Shown piece by piece: positions 1 to 11,785 of a DNA stretch of 64,000 bases. The translations under genes and the position numbers were made by a program. Under the pieces are notes generated by a model. That model had not been told where the DNA came from and made no database searches. It saw only the letters and a list, made by a program, of their open reading frames with translations. The stretch lies in NCBI GenBank assembly GCA_014155875.1, contig JACEFZ010011387.1:1-64000 (forward strand), written 5' to 3'. Each line of letters begins with the position of its first letter. Position 1 is the first letter of the stretch. Source of the stretch: Cepaea nemoralis. Its lineage: Eukaryota; Mollusca; Gastropoda; Stylommatophora; Helicidae.

Positions 1-45
1 TCCCGTAGATACAACCAGCCATGAACACCTCTAGGAAATTCTTGA

Positions 46-68
46 GGGGGGGGGGGGGGGGGGGGGGG
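46..68. repeat. poly-G run
   Basis: An uninterrupted run of about 23 G. It is a simple mononucleotide repeat and may be a length-uncertain assembly spot. Confidence 0.9.
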
Positions 69-149
69 CTCTGCTCCATTAGACGATGAAAGACAGAAGA
101 AAGGGAAGTGGAAAGGTCATACAGAGAGACAGAGGTGGACAATGTGTGA

Positions 150-445
150 TTTGAAGGATGATTACATTATTTCCTACAAGAAACAAATGAAAATCGTAAA
201 CTAATTAGCGAAATTAGACTGAGACAGTCACAATTTGCTGTGCATGTTATGGGAAGAAATAAATTGGAAACCCTGGTGACAAGTGGCAAGATCGAGTGGA
301 AGACAACAAGGGAAAGATAGAGAACTAATACCTGGATGGCTTGTCCACGAGATATGGTCGAGACAACAACACTGAGCTGATCCACGACTCTGGTGATCGA
401 GTGAAATGACGAATTATGGCCGCCTATGCTTATAGGCATGGCACT
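150..445 (+). pseudogene. 3' end of an RTE-like LINE (fragment)
   Basis: The plus strand translates as a degenerate C-terminal reverse-transcriptase tail with the words ANENRKL-like, RQS and KLETLVTSGKIE. The same order (NENRKL, RQS, NKLENLVTTGKIE) occurs at 50170-50295, so the two are copies of one LINE family. The DNA also agrees: both end in a GATCCACGACT-GTGATCG stretch and a GCATGG-ACxTGAT terminus. Only the last ~90 codons and the short 3' UTR remain. Clade assignment (RTE-like, of the sort often misannotated as craniofacial development protein 2) is from general family resemblance. Confidence 0.6.
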
Positions 446-515
446 TGATAGACGGATGGATGAATCGATAGAGAGAGTATTGTGAGTGTCAGAGAGAGAG
501 TTTGTGTTTGCGTGC

Positions 516-518
<3 letters not shown>

Positions 519-571
<53 letters not shown>

Positions 572-590
572 GGGGGGGGGAGGGGGAGGG
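519..590. repeat. (GA)n microsatellite followed by a G-rich run
   Basis: About 50 bp of pure GA dinucleotides followed by a G-rich tract. Long leucine/serine reading frames here are artefacts of the repeat. Confidence 0.95.
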
Positions 591-825
591 GAGAAATTAG
601 AAGTCCTAAGGCCATTTATAAATCAGTTAATCAAATGAAGAATTTATGTGGGGCATGAACTGAAACAAAGTAAAACCACACCTCATATCATACAGTAAAT
701 ATGCGAAGAACTTGAAGCTTGACACAAACACCGGGCCTCAGTTCTCAGTCAATGAGAAACACGATACAAGATGGCGGCTGAGCTGTGACAGCACGGCTAG
801 GTGGTTATTTTCTCGAGCATCAACT

Positions 826-1170
826 TCAAGTAATCTATGGTAAATTACGACAGGTAATCTATGGTCAGTTTTGAAAGGTAATCTATGGTAGACTATAGCA
901 GGTAATCCATGGTAGACTATGACAGATAATCCACTGTAAACAATTAGTAGTAATTCACAAGAAACAATAAGAGATAATCCATGGCAGGTAATCCACGTTA
1001 ACAACTATTAGTAATCCATGGTAATCAACTATCGCTAATACATGGTAAACAACTTTCGGTAATCCATGGTAAACACTGACGGTTAATCGATAGCAAACAA
1101 TGACAGGTAATTCATGACAAACAACTTCGGGCAAACCACAGTATAAAAGAACAGGTAACATATAGTGAAC
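826..1170. repeat. degenerate ~24-bp tandem repeat
   Basis: About 14 imperfect units built on the word aGGTAATCCATGGTAaacaactt, with spacing near 24 bp. Because 24 is a multiple of three, a weakly repetitive reading frame is open on the minus strand, which I do not treat as a gene. Confidence 0.85.
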
Positions 1171-1254
1171 CAAGTTTTCAGGTACATACTGACACGGGGG
1201 CGACAGGCAGGCTTACTCCATATAGACGAATAAACGCAATATGGTCTAAGAAAC

Positions 1255-1530
1255 TAATTCTTCTTATTTCCTGGGATGTAAGTGTATCTTAGTCTTGTAC
1301 AGTCTGCTATCCTCTAACCTAGGATATAGGCATATCTTACAGAGTGTCGTGTCGAAACTCTTCTACCTTTAGATGTAGAGATAACTTGTAGTCACGTTTC
1401 GTCTTTCCTCCATCCTGGGATATTGAGGTAACTTAGTCTTGTTTAGTCTTTCTTCTATCCTGGGATCTAGAGGAACCTTCCTTCTACCCTGGCATGTAGA
1501 GATGCCTTACAGTCTAATTAGTGTGTTCCT
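1255..1530. repeat. weak tandem repeat of ~60-80 bp
   Basis: The phrases CTGGGATGTAGAG, AACTTAGTCTTGT and TCTTTCTTCTATCC recur four to five times with irregular spacing. It is a decayed tandem duplication with no coding sign. Confidence 0.5.
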
Positions 1531-1533
1531 CTG

Positions 1534-1935
1534 TCCTATCGGGGGCTGAGTGGTCTCGAGGTATGGTGTCTGCCTCGAGTGCTGGAGGTCCTGGGTTCAT
1601 GCCCCGTCCACGTGGACTTCCAGTAATAACATTTCCCGCTAGTCTCTGGCTAGTGATATCGGACGCCTGTGTGTATTGCTGCGCACGTAAAAAATCCCTT
1701 GGCAGTTGGAAATCGAAAAAGAGTAGCCTAACGGCGCTGCCCGGGCAAAATTTCGAGTTAAAAATCTACCCAAAGTATTTTCAGGATCCTCGCCGATGCT
1801 ACGGAGTTCGTGCATTGAGCTGAGTTTCTCCAGATTCAGGTTTGAGTTAGGAGGAAAACGGAGCACTTATGGGTTAAACCGTGTGCCGTGATGTTGATCC
1901 AACGACTAAACTAAACTAAACTAAACTAAACTCTG
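1534..1935 (+). mobile_element. tRNA-derived SINE with LINE-derived 3' end
   Basis: The head (about 1538-1603) has a tRNA-like layout with an A-box-like GCTGAGTGGTC and a B-box-like GGGTTCATGCCCC, so it should be a polymerase III promoter. A middle body follows containing GCTACGGAGTTCGTGCA, which also occurs in the repeats at 29.9, 41.3 and 47.9 kb. The 3' part (1857-1899) carries ACGGAGCACTTATGGG and GCCGTGATGTTGATCC, matching the 3' end of LINE B at 12199-12240. The element ends in about five ACTAA units. It is non-coding and about 400 bp, and probably relies on an Ingi-like LINE for reverse transcription. Confidence 0.8.
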
Positions 1936-2039
1936 TCCTGTTCCCTTAGTCCCAGTGTGACGAAGACTTTAGGGTGAAAACTGGAGTGTGCATTTGTGGC
2001 CTTTGTGTCGTTATTTACATGCATGTAATTGTTATTACC

Positions 2040-2290
2040 AATCTAAAGACTGCCGGTCTCTCTGGCCGAGGGGTTACAACACTTTCTCCGTAATCCCGTT
2101 TATCACGCAGAGTCTCGTAGCGGGCGAGAACTGGGAGCGGTTCGTCCCCCGCTGGTGACTTGCGGGATAACTGAGCCGGCCGCTCAGAAATCAATGGCAA
2201 ACTACTGAGCGTAATCTTGCCAAGAGATCAACAGACAGCTGAAAGATGCTGCTGTTGACAGCTAAGTCCTGTAAAAGGATATGCGAATTA
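2040..2290. mobile_element. probable SINE-like dispersed repeat
   Basis: It contains a tRNA-like stretch (GGCCGAGGGGTTAC followed by a GCGGTTCGTCCCCC B-box-like word) and a downstream tract CAATGGCAAACTACTGA, then CTTGCCAAGA. The tract CAATGGCAAACTACTGA recurs at 50825-50845. Boundaries and family are not resolved. Confidence 0.5.
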
Positions 2291-2299
2291 AAACAAAAT

Positions 2300-3520
2300 A
2301 AAAATCTAAAGACTGGTCCCTGAAAAATACGTCTATAAAGTGTTGTACGTTTTACATGTGACCACAGGCAGTCACTAACAGAAGGGCGTTTCCAGTCACT
2401 GTGGCGACACTACCAGCAAGCAGTTTCCACAGACGCGTGATTGTCGGTGACAACCTCGGACATGCAGTCTGTGACAAGAGATCTCTGTGTGAGCGCCAAA
2501 CTCACATCGCTGACAAGTACCGAGCACAAGGCCGAGTTACAAACGCTTGCAACAGAGGGCAGGCAACTCATTCAGTTTGCTGTTGTTGGACGTAGTTTGC
2601 ACGACTATTGTTGGACGTAGCTTGCGGAACGATTATTGTTGTTGGATTACTGTCCTGTAAGTAGTTGGTCCGCTGTATATTGTAGGTGTGTCCGTTGTAC
2701 AATGTCTCCACAAGAGTACGAATGACACGAGTTCATGGTGTGTTATGTGTATATTACAATTGAAAAACACAAGAGTAAGGTGTCCTTACAAAATATAATT
2801 ACAAAAATATAGGCGCCAAACACTCATCAGCAATGAACAATAAGAAAACGCAACAGCATACAGACGAAAAAGACACTACAGTGAATACATTAACTCACAA
2901 TAGGTGGAATTATGTAGGATTTTGTGGTTTGTTTGTTTGTTTGTTTGTTGTTTATGTTAGTCTTGTCGCTGCAGCGTATTTCTTGTTTAATCGTATTTTT
3001 AACAGATGCCTTACACTTCGTGTGTTCTAATTGTTTTCTTATTCACAGCTCTACGACGGTTTAACTCACGCCATGTATATATTATATGACTGTGTTTTCA
3101 TGTTACTGATACCGTGCTGTGCCCGCTGTCTCTGCCATTGCTGGTGTCTGACGGGGAGACTTTCTTCCAGGTTGGCGATTAAAGGTCGCTTGGTAAAGTG
3201 GTGGCCATGTAGTGTATAGACTGACCACACTCCCACAATGTATCAGGCTGGCATATTGACCTTGCCAGGATATTCGCCAATCAACATGAAACTAGTACAG
3301 TTAACTGTTCCACGCTGATGGATTTATTTCGAAGGAGGTTGGAGCATCCACGGAAGTGTTAGGAGTGCAATGATGGTAAACAGAAGTGAACACTTCATGA
3401 ACTGCAAGAATTTTCTGATGATGTCAAATAACTGAGTGGTATACATTTCGGTAGCCTAAAAATGGCGCCTGTCCCGTAGACGCAGAAATAAAGACTATGT
3501 CAAGTAGCTCAACGAAAAGT
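2300..3520. other. no recognised feature
   Basis: A single-copy-looking, AT-moderate stretch with only short reading frames (at most ~76 codons) that lack repeats, domains or composition bias. I see no gene or repeat in it. Confidence 0.5.
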
Positions 3521-3524
3521 GTGG

Positions 3525-3835
3525 CTGCTATTTGTGCCACGTCCCATACATGTATGTACGAAAGATCCGGTTCGGCTGCTGTTTGTGCCATCTCTCATAC
3601 TTGTATGTTTCAATGATCTGGCTGCTGTTTGTGCCATCTCTCATACTTGTATGTTTCAATGATCTGGCTGCTGTTTGTGCCATCTCTCATACTTGTATGT
3701 TTCAATGATCTGGCTGCTGTTTGTGCCACTCTCATACTTGTATATATAAAAGGTCCGGCTGATGTTTCTGCCATCTCTCATAATTGTATATAAAAAAGGC
3801 CCGGCTGCTGTTTGTGCCATCTCTCAAACTTATAT
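3525..3835. repeat. 46-bp tandem repeat
   Basis: Six to seven units of a 46-bp monomer beginning GGCTGCTGTTTGTGCCATCT and containing ATACTTGTATGTTTCAATGA. The central units are nearly identical and the edges are degenerate. Confidence 0.93.
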
Positions 3836-4082
3836 GTGCACCCCGTCGGCGATCTGTTGTGCTCTATCTAGCCATACAATCATCTAGGGCTGGGGTGTCA
3901 AACTCAATCGCTCCGCGGACCAAAACTCAAATCACACGTAAGGTTGCGGGCCGAACAGGATACACATTCAATAAGCCGAAAATGAAACTTTTTTTAAACA
4001 TTGATATAAATTAAAACAGAAAAAAAGTTTTAATAATTTAAAAAATCATTGGTATACACATTTTCACTCTTATGTCAGTTTG

Positions 4083-5880
4083 TCAAAGCACGATATTTGG
4101 CGTCTTTTCTACAAGTTGGTTTATGTTGGGAGTAATGTTCTGTGTCACTGAGATTCTCATGATGGACTGCAAGTGTTCATCAGTAAGACGCCTCCTGTGT
4201 GATGTTTTGTTAATCTTCATCGCAGAAAACAGCTGCTTATACAAATATGCGCTACCAAACATGCTCAAGGTTCGAGCCGCATGTAGGGCGAAGCCGGGGC
4301 ATCTCTTCAGGAATGAAACGAGTGAGCAGTGCAGGCCCCACAGTGTCGTACTTTGCCTTTAGTGTCCTATTACACTGCAGCTCTATTAACTCCATCTGCA
4401 AATTTACAGGTGCAGATTCCACATCTATGGTAAATGGATTACGAAACAGCTCGAAATTACTTTTCTGTGCTTCAAAGTCACTAAAGCGCCGTGCAAACTC
4501 GGCGCGAAATAAGCTAAGTTTTTCAGCAAAATGTGCACTAGGAAACATCATAGCGTTGACTTGGTTTAACATTGCTTGGCAACAAGAAAATTGAGACAGT
4601 TTGCATTGAGGCATTTGTGTCTCCCATAAGCGCAGCTTCACTTGAAATGCCATCACTGTATTATGTATATCAGTGATAAAGGTATCCCGTCAGTGGAGCT
4701 GCAGGTTCAAGTCTTTGAGATGGGTGGTTATATCAGAAGAAACGCTAACTGACATTTCCACTTTTTATCCCGAAAAAACTGTGGAATCGTTTCCTTTACT
4801 GTCCATGAAGTGACAGATTTCCTCGATCAGCTGGAAAATCTACTGGAAACTTTTCTCGACTTAGCCACCGCACCTCTGTATGACAAGGCATGTCGCCAAA
4901 CGCCGACTCTATTTCCTCCAAAAAAGATTGACATTGGCGGTGATTTACACCATAGACTCTGATAAAGTTGACGGTTTGTGTTACAGTGCTCATTACAGCT
5001 TCCATGTAGGGGACTTTACCACGCATCGATCCTTGGCGTACGATGCAGTTATATGATATCAATTCACCAGTACAGTGCTCCTGCATCTTTAACCACATCC
5101 TTCCAACTAGTCCACTTTTTTTTTTAAATACACGTCACCGGTGATCCATCTGTTATCACTCCAACGAGTTTGTCCCAAGATAGGTTCATGTTCGTTAAAC
5201 TTTGACATACGTTGTCAAAAATGTCTTTTCCTGTCGTTGTCCCATGCATAGATTTCATGTCAAATATTTCTTCTTTAACATTCAAACTGGAGTCAACTCC
5301 ACGGATGAAGATGGCGAGCTGTGCAGTATCAGTCGTGTCATTACTTTCATCGACAGCAAAGGAGAATGCAACAAAGCCTTTGCCTTTTTCGATCAGCTGT
5401 GTTTCACATCAGTGGCCATCTCACAAACCTGATCAACAATAGTATTTCTGCTAAGACATACCTTTGCAAACATCTGCTTTTTGTCTGAACACAAGACGTC
5501 TCACACTTTCACCATGCAGCGCTTCAGAAACTCTCCTGTACATGGTCGGCCTGATTTTGCGATCTCCTCTGCCACAATAAAACTTGTTTTCACAGCAGCT
5601 TCAGTTTGTGATATTGCTTTGGTGAAAAACATCTGCTGTGATGTTAGATGCCTCTTCAATTCTTCTACTTTTTGTAGCTCCTGCTCTGCATTCAGGCTGT
5701 TTAACTTGTCCTGATGTTTAGTCTCGTAGTGCCGTCTCAGATTATATTCGTTGATCACAGCCATATTATCTCCACAAATTAGACATACAGGTTTAATGCC
5801 AATATCAGTAAACATATATTCAGCCTCCCAGCGGCTTTGAAAGGCTGTTTTCAGAATCAACTTTTCTCTTGGTCAATTTA
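4083..5880 (-). pseudogene. hAT transposase (GTF2IRD2-like family), broken
   Basis: Reading the minus strand from about 5860, the product starts with a zinc-finger-like block (CLICGDNMAVINEYNLRRHY) and then EEIAKSGRP. The catalytic core is legible out of frame with VAFSFAVDES and, further on, VITDGSP, the two acidic positions expected for hAT transposases. A block SYNCIVRQGSM follows where the family normally has a Cys-x2-His pair; here the His is replaced by Arg. The C-terminal dimerisation region is visible at 4083-4268 (LYKQLFSAMKINKT, RRRLTDEHLQSIMRIS). At least three frame changes and a short deletion near 5105-5135 separate the blocks, so it cannot make a full protein. Host GTF2IRD2 was itself domesticated from this family, but this copy has transposon ends and is not a host gene. 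Confidence 0.9.
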
Positions 5881-6143
5881 AAAGGCTAGCTTTGATTTTT
5901 TTTTACAAACATTGTGCATCTAACGACAGACGCTTGATTGATATCAGGTTAGCCGTAGCGGGAAAATGTTATGTAATATCTGGGCACTACACTGCTTTCA
6001 TTTCTTACGCGCCAATCCAAAACGAGCAACTGAACGTTGCTAGGTCACTATAACGACGAACATCCACTCACTACACAACTTTTATTTTCGCTTATTCTGA
6101 TCGAAACGAGAACGCTCTCATGTAGCTTATCATTCGACAAGGC

Positions 6144-6477
6144 GGGGCGCAGGGATGTTTCCAAGGCACCAGGACCGGGATCTATACTGGCCAAGACCTG
6201 CTGCCACGTTCACGCCGTGCGTCCTGGGCAACAGGTCCCTTTGTAGACCTGGCTAACATCAGTAGGATCGATGATTCCTCCGAAGCCGGAGAGTATCTGC
6301 CTGCACGGCGAGGAACCACCAGTCTGCATACCAATAAGCCAGACATGGGACAACGGATACTCACGCAAACCTCAGGTCAGGTATGACATCACATTGATGT
6401 TGGACAGCAGGATGCATTCATCCGACATACAGGACTTTACGCTGGAGTTCACAGCCAGCGAATACAAGCAAGCAAGC
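6144..6477 (+). mobile_element. SINE-like dispersed repeat, copy 1 (inside hAT)
   Basis: About 334 bp starting GGGGCGCAGGGATGTTTCC and ending in (AAGC)n. It is homologous over its whole length to 36146-36484 and 45264-45591, which lie in the opposite orientation. Flanking words CATTCGACAAGGC (6131-6143) and CATTCAGCAAGGC (6478-6490) form a 13-bp TSD with two mismatches. There is no clear tRNA A/B box, so it may be a non-tRNA SINE or a LINE-derived non-autonomous element. Two small reading frames within it are conserved only as DNA and I do not call them genes. Confidence 0.85.
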
Positions 6478-6669
6478 ATTCAGCAAGGCTGCTAATTACG
6501 GAATTTGATTTGCACTTTATATCGTTGCCATTAAAAAAATATTTTTGCCTAAAATTCTCTCTCGGGCCGAACATATGTGTACGTCGGTTGAGACCTCTCG
6601 GGCCTGATATGACTGTACGCCGGGCCTGGTTGGCCCGCGGGCCTTGAGTTTGACACATGTGATCTAGGG

Positions 6670-7105
6670 TTCCTGTAATCTCTTGTAATAAATCTTTGCC
6701 TGTTTAAGCTATGGGCCGCAGTCATCCGTTTGGTTTCCAATCTGTGGATGTATAACCGAATGGTCACTGTTAGATTTGTCCCGAAATGTGCGGATTCGTG
6801 AGTGAATGTCACTTGCACGATGTGTCCTGAAATGACTGAATGCCAGTTGTACATTGTTTGTCTGGAAATATACAGCAGTAATGATCGACTGTTATATGCT
6901 CGAAGATATTCTGAATGTCACTTCGAAGGTGTTTGTCCAATTTCAAGCTAACTCTCGTGTACTTGCAGAGGGTGGTCATGTCAGAAAATATCAATCGCTA
7001 ACAGTGAACTGGTCTATTCGCATACTGTATGTACGTCCAGTGTAAGTCTGGGTCGTTGACAACACGTGGCGTCAGAGTTAAAGGCTATTGTTCTTACTTG
7101 TAGTC
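6670..7105. other. no recognised feature
   Basis: Flanking DNA to the right of the hAT element with only short reading frames and no repeat or domain that I recognise. Confidence 0.45.
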
Positions 7106-7107
7106 TC

Positions 7108-7260
<153 letters not shown>

Positions 7261-7640
7261 CTGGTTGTGTGTGCCCTTGAAAGCATTAGTTGGTTGATGA
7301 TGTGCACATACATAATGGTTGTATGAAGATAAGACCGGAGCTGGCCTGGTATGCCATGACAAGACTGAGTGACATATGAAAGAGTAATGTCATCCGCTTC
7401 TCTGTAAGAATCCGAAAAATAAAAACCCCAGTAGCATCTGTTCTGCTCTATGATCTTGTGTGGACATGAAGACTGGACACTTACCGCAGATTTGGAACTA
7501 AAGGCCCGGGTTTTCCAAACAAAGGTACACAAAACCAATAAGTTCATAATATCTTCAAGTATTTCAGCTCTTGAGCTGGTCTTGCAGCTGTCTTGTGTTT
7601 TTTTTCCACACCTGTGTATCTTATGACTCTGTAATTTTAT
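7261..7640. other. no recognised feature
   Basis: A stretch between the CT microsatellite and the satellite array. No repeat, domain or long frame outside low-complexity sequence is visible. Confidence 0.4.
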
Positions 7641-7643
7641 GTA

Positions 7644-8081
7644 TGCCGGCACTGATAGATTTATGCATGACCGTTTTATATATTGTTTCCTTGAACACCC
7701 CTACACTGATAGATTTATGAATGCCCATTTTATACATTGTTTCCTTAATCTACTCCTACACTGATAGATTTATGCATGCCCATTTTATACATGTTTCCTT
7801 GATCTACTCCTACACTGATAGATTTATGCATGACCGTTTTATATATTGTTTCCTTGAACACCCCTACACTGATAGATTTATGAATGCCCATTTTATACAT
7901 TGTTTCCTTAATCTACCCCTACACTGATAGATTTATTAATGCCCATTTTATACATTGTTTCCTTGATTTTCCCCTAATCTGATAGATTTATGCATGCCCA
8001 TTTTATACATTGTTTCCCTGATCTACCCCTACACTGATAGATTTATGCATGCCGTTTTATACATTGTTTCCTTGATCTACT
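7644..8081. repeat. 55-bp satellite, block 1
   Basis: Tandem units of about 53-55 bp with the core ACTGATAGATTTATGCATG, TTTTATACATTGTTTCC and TTGATCTAC. This left block is more divergent than the later blocks (TTGAACACCCC variants). It ends in CCTTGATCTACT (8070-8081), the left TSD of LINE B. Confidence 0.95.
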
Positions 8082-8673
8082 CTGGGTAAAGCTGGGGCAA
8101 CCATCCCCGACCCAGCGCGTCCACTGGTGGCGGGTCGTGGAACGGCCTCTAGATATAGAGGTTAGCTGCGAATATCGAATAAGCAGCCGCGGACCAACTG
8201 GCGGTGGGCACAGAGGGCGAGGCGGGATCTCAGAGTGGGATCTGAGTTCCTTAGAAAATATCTCATATGCTCGGAGACGTGCCTACCAAGCGAGTCGGGG
8301 CGCTCTAACCCCTCTCCCGGGTAGGTGGAACCCGTTAGCTTTGGACAGCAGTCTATCTAGGAGACGGAAAACTCCAAATATAAACCCCCAAGTTCAAGGT
8401 GGACCAGCGTGCTGAGGAACTGGATGGCCATGGGTTAACTGGTCGTGAACGTTGGACGTCTGGCAGGCGTGCGGGGCGGCACCAGGCGTATGGACTCCTG
8501 CGGGACATCCCCTGCCTCTTCCCTAGCAAGCAGGCAATGCTAGGGTGACCGTTTATTTCCTGCAATATCCAAACTTTGCCTATGGATTCATTTAAACACG
8601 GGAATCGTCGCCGGAGCTACGGAGCACGTGCTCTGCGCTTGACACATCCCTCAGAGGCTAGCGAAGAGAGAGA

Positions 8674-11600
8674 GTGAGGAGGAGAAGACGAGGAAATGGT
8701 GTGAGAAGACGGCATAGAAATAGGAGGGCAGGCGCCAGGAGAACAAGACGAAAAGTGGAGAGACTAGGTTTCAACTATGTAAGAGTGGGATACTGGAATT
8801 GTCGCAGTGCCAGACAGAGAGGTCCTGTATTGGAGAGACTAATATATGATTTTGATGTCCTCATGCTCCAGGAGCTAAATACAGACAAATACCATTGCCC
8901 TGGGTACGCCAGTTATATAAACCCTACTGGGCAGAAGAGACATGGACAAGGTCTGCTGGTGAAGGAAGGAGTGAAGCATGTGGTACTTGACTTGAGCCAG
9001 TGGAATCACAATGCAAGAGAGGTCCAGGGTATACAAATGGAGATTGGTGGCTTAAGTTGGAACATCATAAATGTATATGCCACAGTGGACTGTTTTGTCA
9101 GAAAGGAACACTGGGACTGGCTTAAGGAACTGGAGGAATTACCAGGTGATAGGCTACTCATATATGGAGACTTTAATGCAAGGTACAGAGATTGGGACAG
9201 TAGTGGAGAAAATCGACAGGGAATTGCCCTTGCGGATGCCATGGTGGACTCCGATGTGGTCTGCATAAATGATGGTAGGCCGACTAGAATGGCAATGAGG
9301 CCTGGCGATGCAGACACAGCTATTGACTTGGCACTTGCCTCCCAGTCATCAGTCCTTGATATAAAGTGGACTGTTTTGAATGACCATGGGAGTGATCACA
9401 TGCCATGCTCAGTTCTGATCTCTAAACCCAGGAAAGTTAAAGCTGGGAGAGCGCGCAAGACCTTCCGGTATGAGTGGACCGATTGCCTTCTTGGACGCCT
9501 CAGGCAAGGGGCATGCAACAGGACTGTTAAAACTCCCTTTTTGCAGCCCCCATGGTGGACCCCAGAAGTAGACCATGCTTGGAAAGCAAAGAGAGCTGCA
9601 GTGAAGCAGCTAAAGAAAGTGCGACAGACACTTCGAAGCTCACGAGAGGAAGTGGACACAGCGGAAAATGTCAAGAAAGACAAGATGGAGGTTTTCAAGC
9701 GTTGTGCTGCAGAGGCCAAAAAGGCAAAATGGGAATGTTTCATGAAGGAGATTGGAGGTGATAAAACACTGCGAAAATTATGGAAACTGCACAGGCAAAT
9801 GCAGAGAAAAGATCGGCCTATGAGAGTGGGAACAATTTATAGAGATGATGGTGTGCGCGTGACAACAGACAAAGAGAAAGGGGAGGCATTTCTCCAGAGA
9901 TTTTTAGAGCAGACCAATCATAATGATGCGGACACCAGGGATGCAGTTAGAGAGGAGTTATCTGGCACCACGAAGAATATGCAGTATGAAGACATCATAC
10001 GGGTGGAAGATGTTAAACACATTTTGAAAAAGGCAAAGGACACGGCACCAGGGCCCGATGGGGTCAGGTATGGCCACATGAAAGGTTTGAGCGATGCAGA
10101 CCTGGAGGAGATGACCGACTGCTTTAACCAGAGCATTAGGACAGCATCAGTACCGCAGGATTGGGTGCACAGCTATCTCATCCCTCTCCCAAAACCATTC
10201 AAGGATCAGTCAAAGCTTAGCGGCTTTAGAATCATCACCCTTCAAAATACATTTGGGAAGGTTCTAGAGAAGATAGTCGCTGTCAAGCTGCAAGAGTTTT
10301 TGGAAAGCGGGAAGCTTCTTCCAAGAGGCCTGGGGAGCTACAGGCCAGGAAAAGATACCTGGTCAAATGCAGCCACTTTTGCCTTTGACGTTTATGAGGG
10401 GTTCCAGAGTAGACAAGAAACGATGGCGGCAGCGCTTGATCTCGAGGATGCGTACAATAGAGTTCGATATGATATTTTGATGACCGCACTGATGGAGAAG
10501 GGGGTCAATCCCTGGTTGGTGAACTGGATAGCAGCCGTCCTGCACTCTCGTCGGGTTGCTCTCCGTCTGGGTGCATGGACCTCAGAGCCACATATTTTAA
10601 CCCCGGGACTGCCACAGGGATCTGCAGTCTCACCGGTGCTCTTTAATGTGTATACGAGCAAGATTGCAAACCTAGAAGCACCAGGGGTTGGAAGAATACT
10701 AACATTTGCAGATGATATTCTTGCATATAGGCAGGGGAGAGATAGGGAGCAAACAGCCCAGGAGCTACAGGCGACAGTAGACAAAGTGATTGACTGGTGC
10801 ACTGAAATGAGTGCTGTCATCCACCCGGAAATGGCGGCTGTTTTGTGGTGCTCTCTGGACAACAGGATTGTGAGAGCGGATGTCCCAAGCCTCGCGATAG
10901 ATGGTAGAAATGTCAGCAGAGAGAACAAACTGAAGTATCTGGGGATCACATTTGACAGGAGCCTATCCTTCAAGGACCATGTGGAGACGGTTGTGACAAG
11001 ATCTCAAAAGGGACTCAGTGCACTTAAAACTATGGCTGCAATGGACACAGAGCAGAGAATGCTTTTCACACTATACCAGCACTTGATCCTCTCAGTAATT
11101 GATTATGGATTAGGTCTGCTCACTGTCTCAGAGAGTCAGCTGGTGAAGTTAGAGCGCATACAGAACGAAGCTATGCGGGTCATTCTGGGATGCACTAGAG
11201 ACACCCCAGTAGTGTGTATGCGTTACATCCTTGGTCTGCCGAGTGTTGCTGGTAGGCTCAAGGTGATGCAGGCGAAGGCATACCTCAGAGTAGCTGCAGA
11301 CACAGACCACCCACTGCATGAGGCGCTGGACGCAGTTAAGGGTCAGCGACTGATAAGAGGGAAATCATGGATGGCTCAGGCAGAGGATACGATCAGACAG
11401 GTGTGCCCCTTGGAGAACATTAGGCGTGGAGAGGAGTGGGTCAGAGTGCCAGCGGAGCAGTCAGAATTGTGCAGAGTTATAATCACATTAAGCCGGGAGT
11501 GCAGGGAGTGGCCAGCAGGGGCCACGGAAGTGGAAATCCAGCAACTAATTCAGGACAATGCTCACTCGGGTGATGTGATTATCTACACAGATGGTTCGGT

Positions 11601-11750
11601 GTCAAGAGGTGAGAAAAGTGGCTGGGGGTTCATAGCCAAAGCCAATGGTCGACGTTTGGGGCAGGAGAGCCTGGCATATGATACCACAACATCCAGCTTA
11701 AGAATGGAGGTGGAGGCGGTCACTGCGGCTCTCCGCTGGATGGAGAATAC

Positions 11751-11785
<35 letters not shown>

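Larger units (their letters stand above)
3882..6669 (-). mobile_element. complete but inactive hAT transposon with 8-bp TSD
   Basis: The element occupies 3890-6661. It is flanked on both sides by the identical 8-bp direct repeat ATCTAGGG (3882-3889 and 6662-6669), the TSD length typical of hAT elements. The termini are imperfect inverted repeats: CTGGGGTGTCAAACTC at the left, and a right end whose reverse complement reads CACATGTGTCAAACTC; both continue into a GC-rich GCGGRCCAA/GCGGGCCAA word. The interior encodes a broken transposase on the minus strand (4083-5880) and holds a nested SINE-like repeat at 6144-6477. The TSD is undamaged although the gene is heavily mutated. Confidence 0.92.

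Noticed and set aside
4083..5860. Host GTF2IRD2-type gene
   Set aside because: The homology lies within terminal inverted repeats and an 8-bp TSD, with frameshifts, so it is a transposon.
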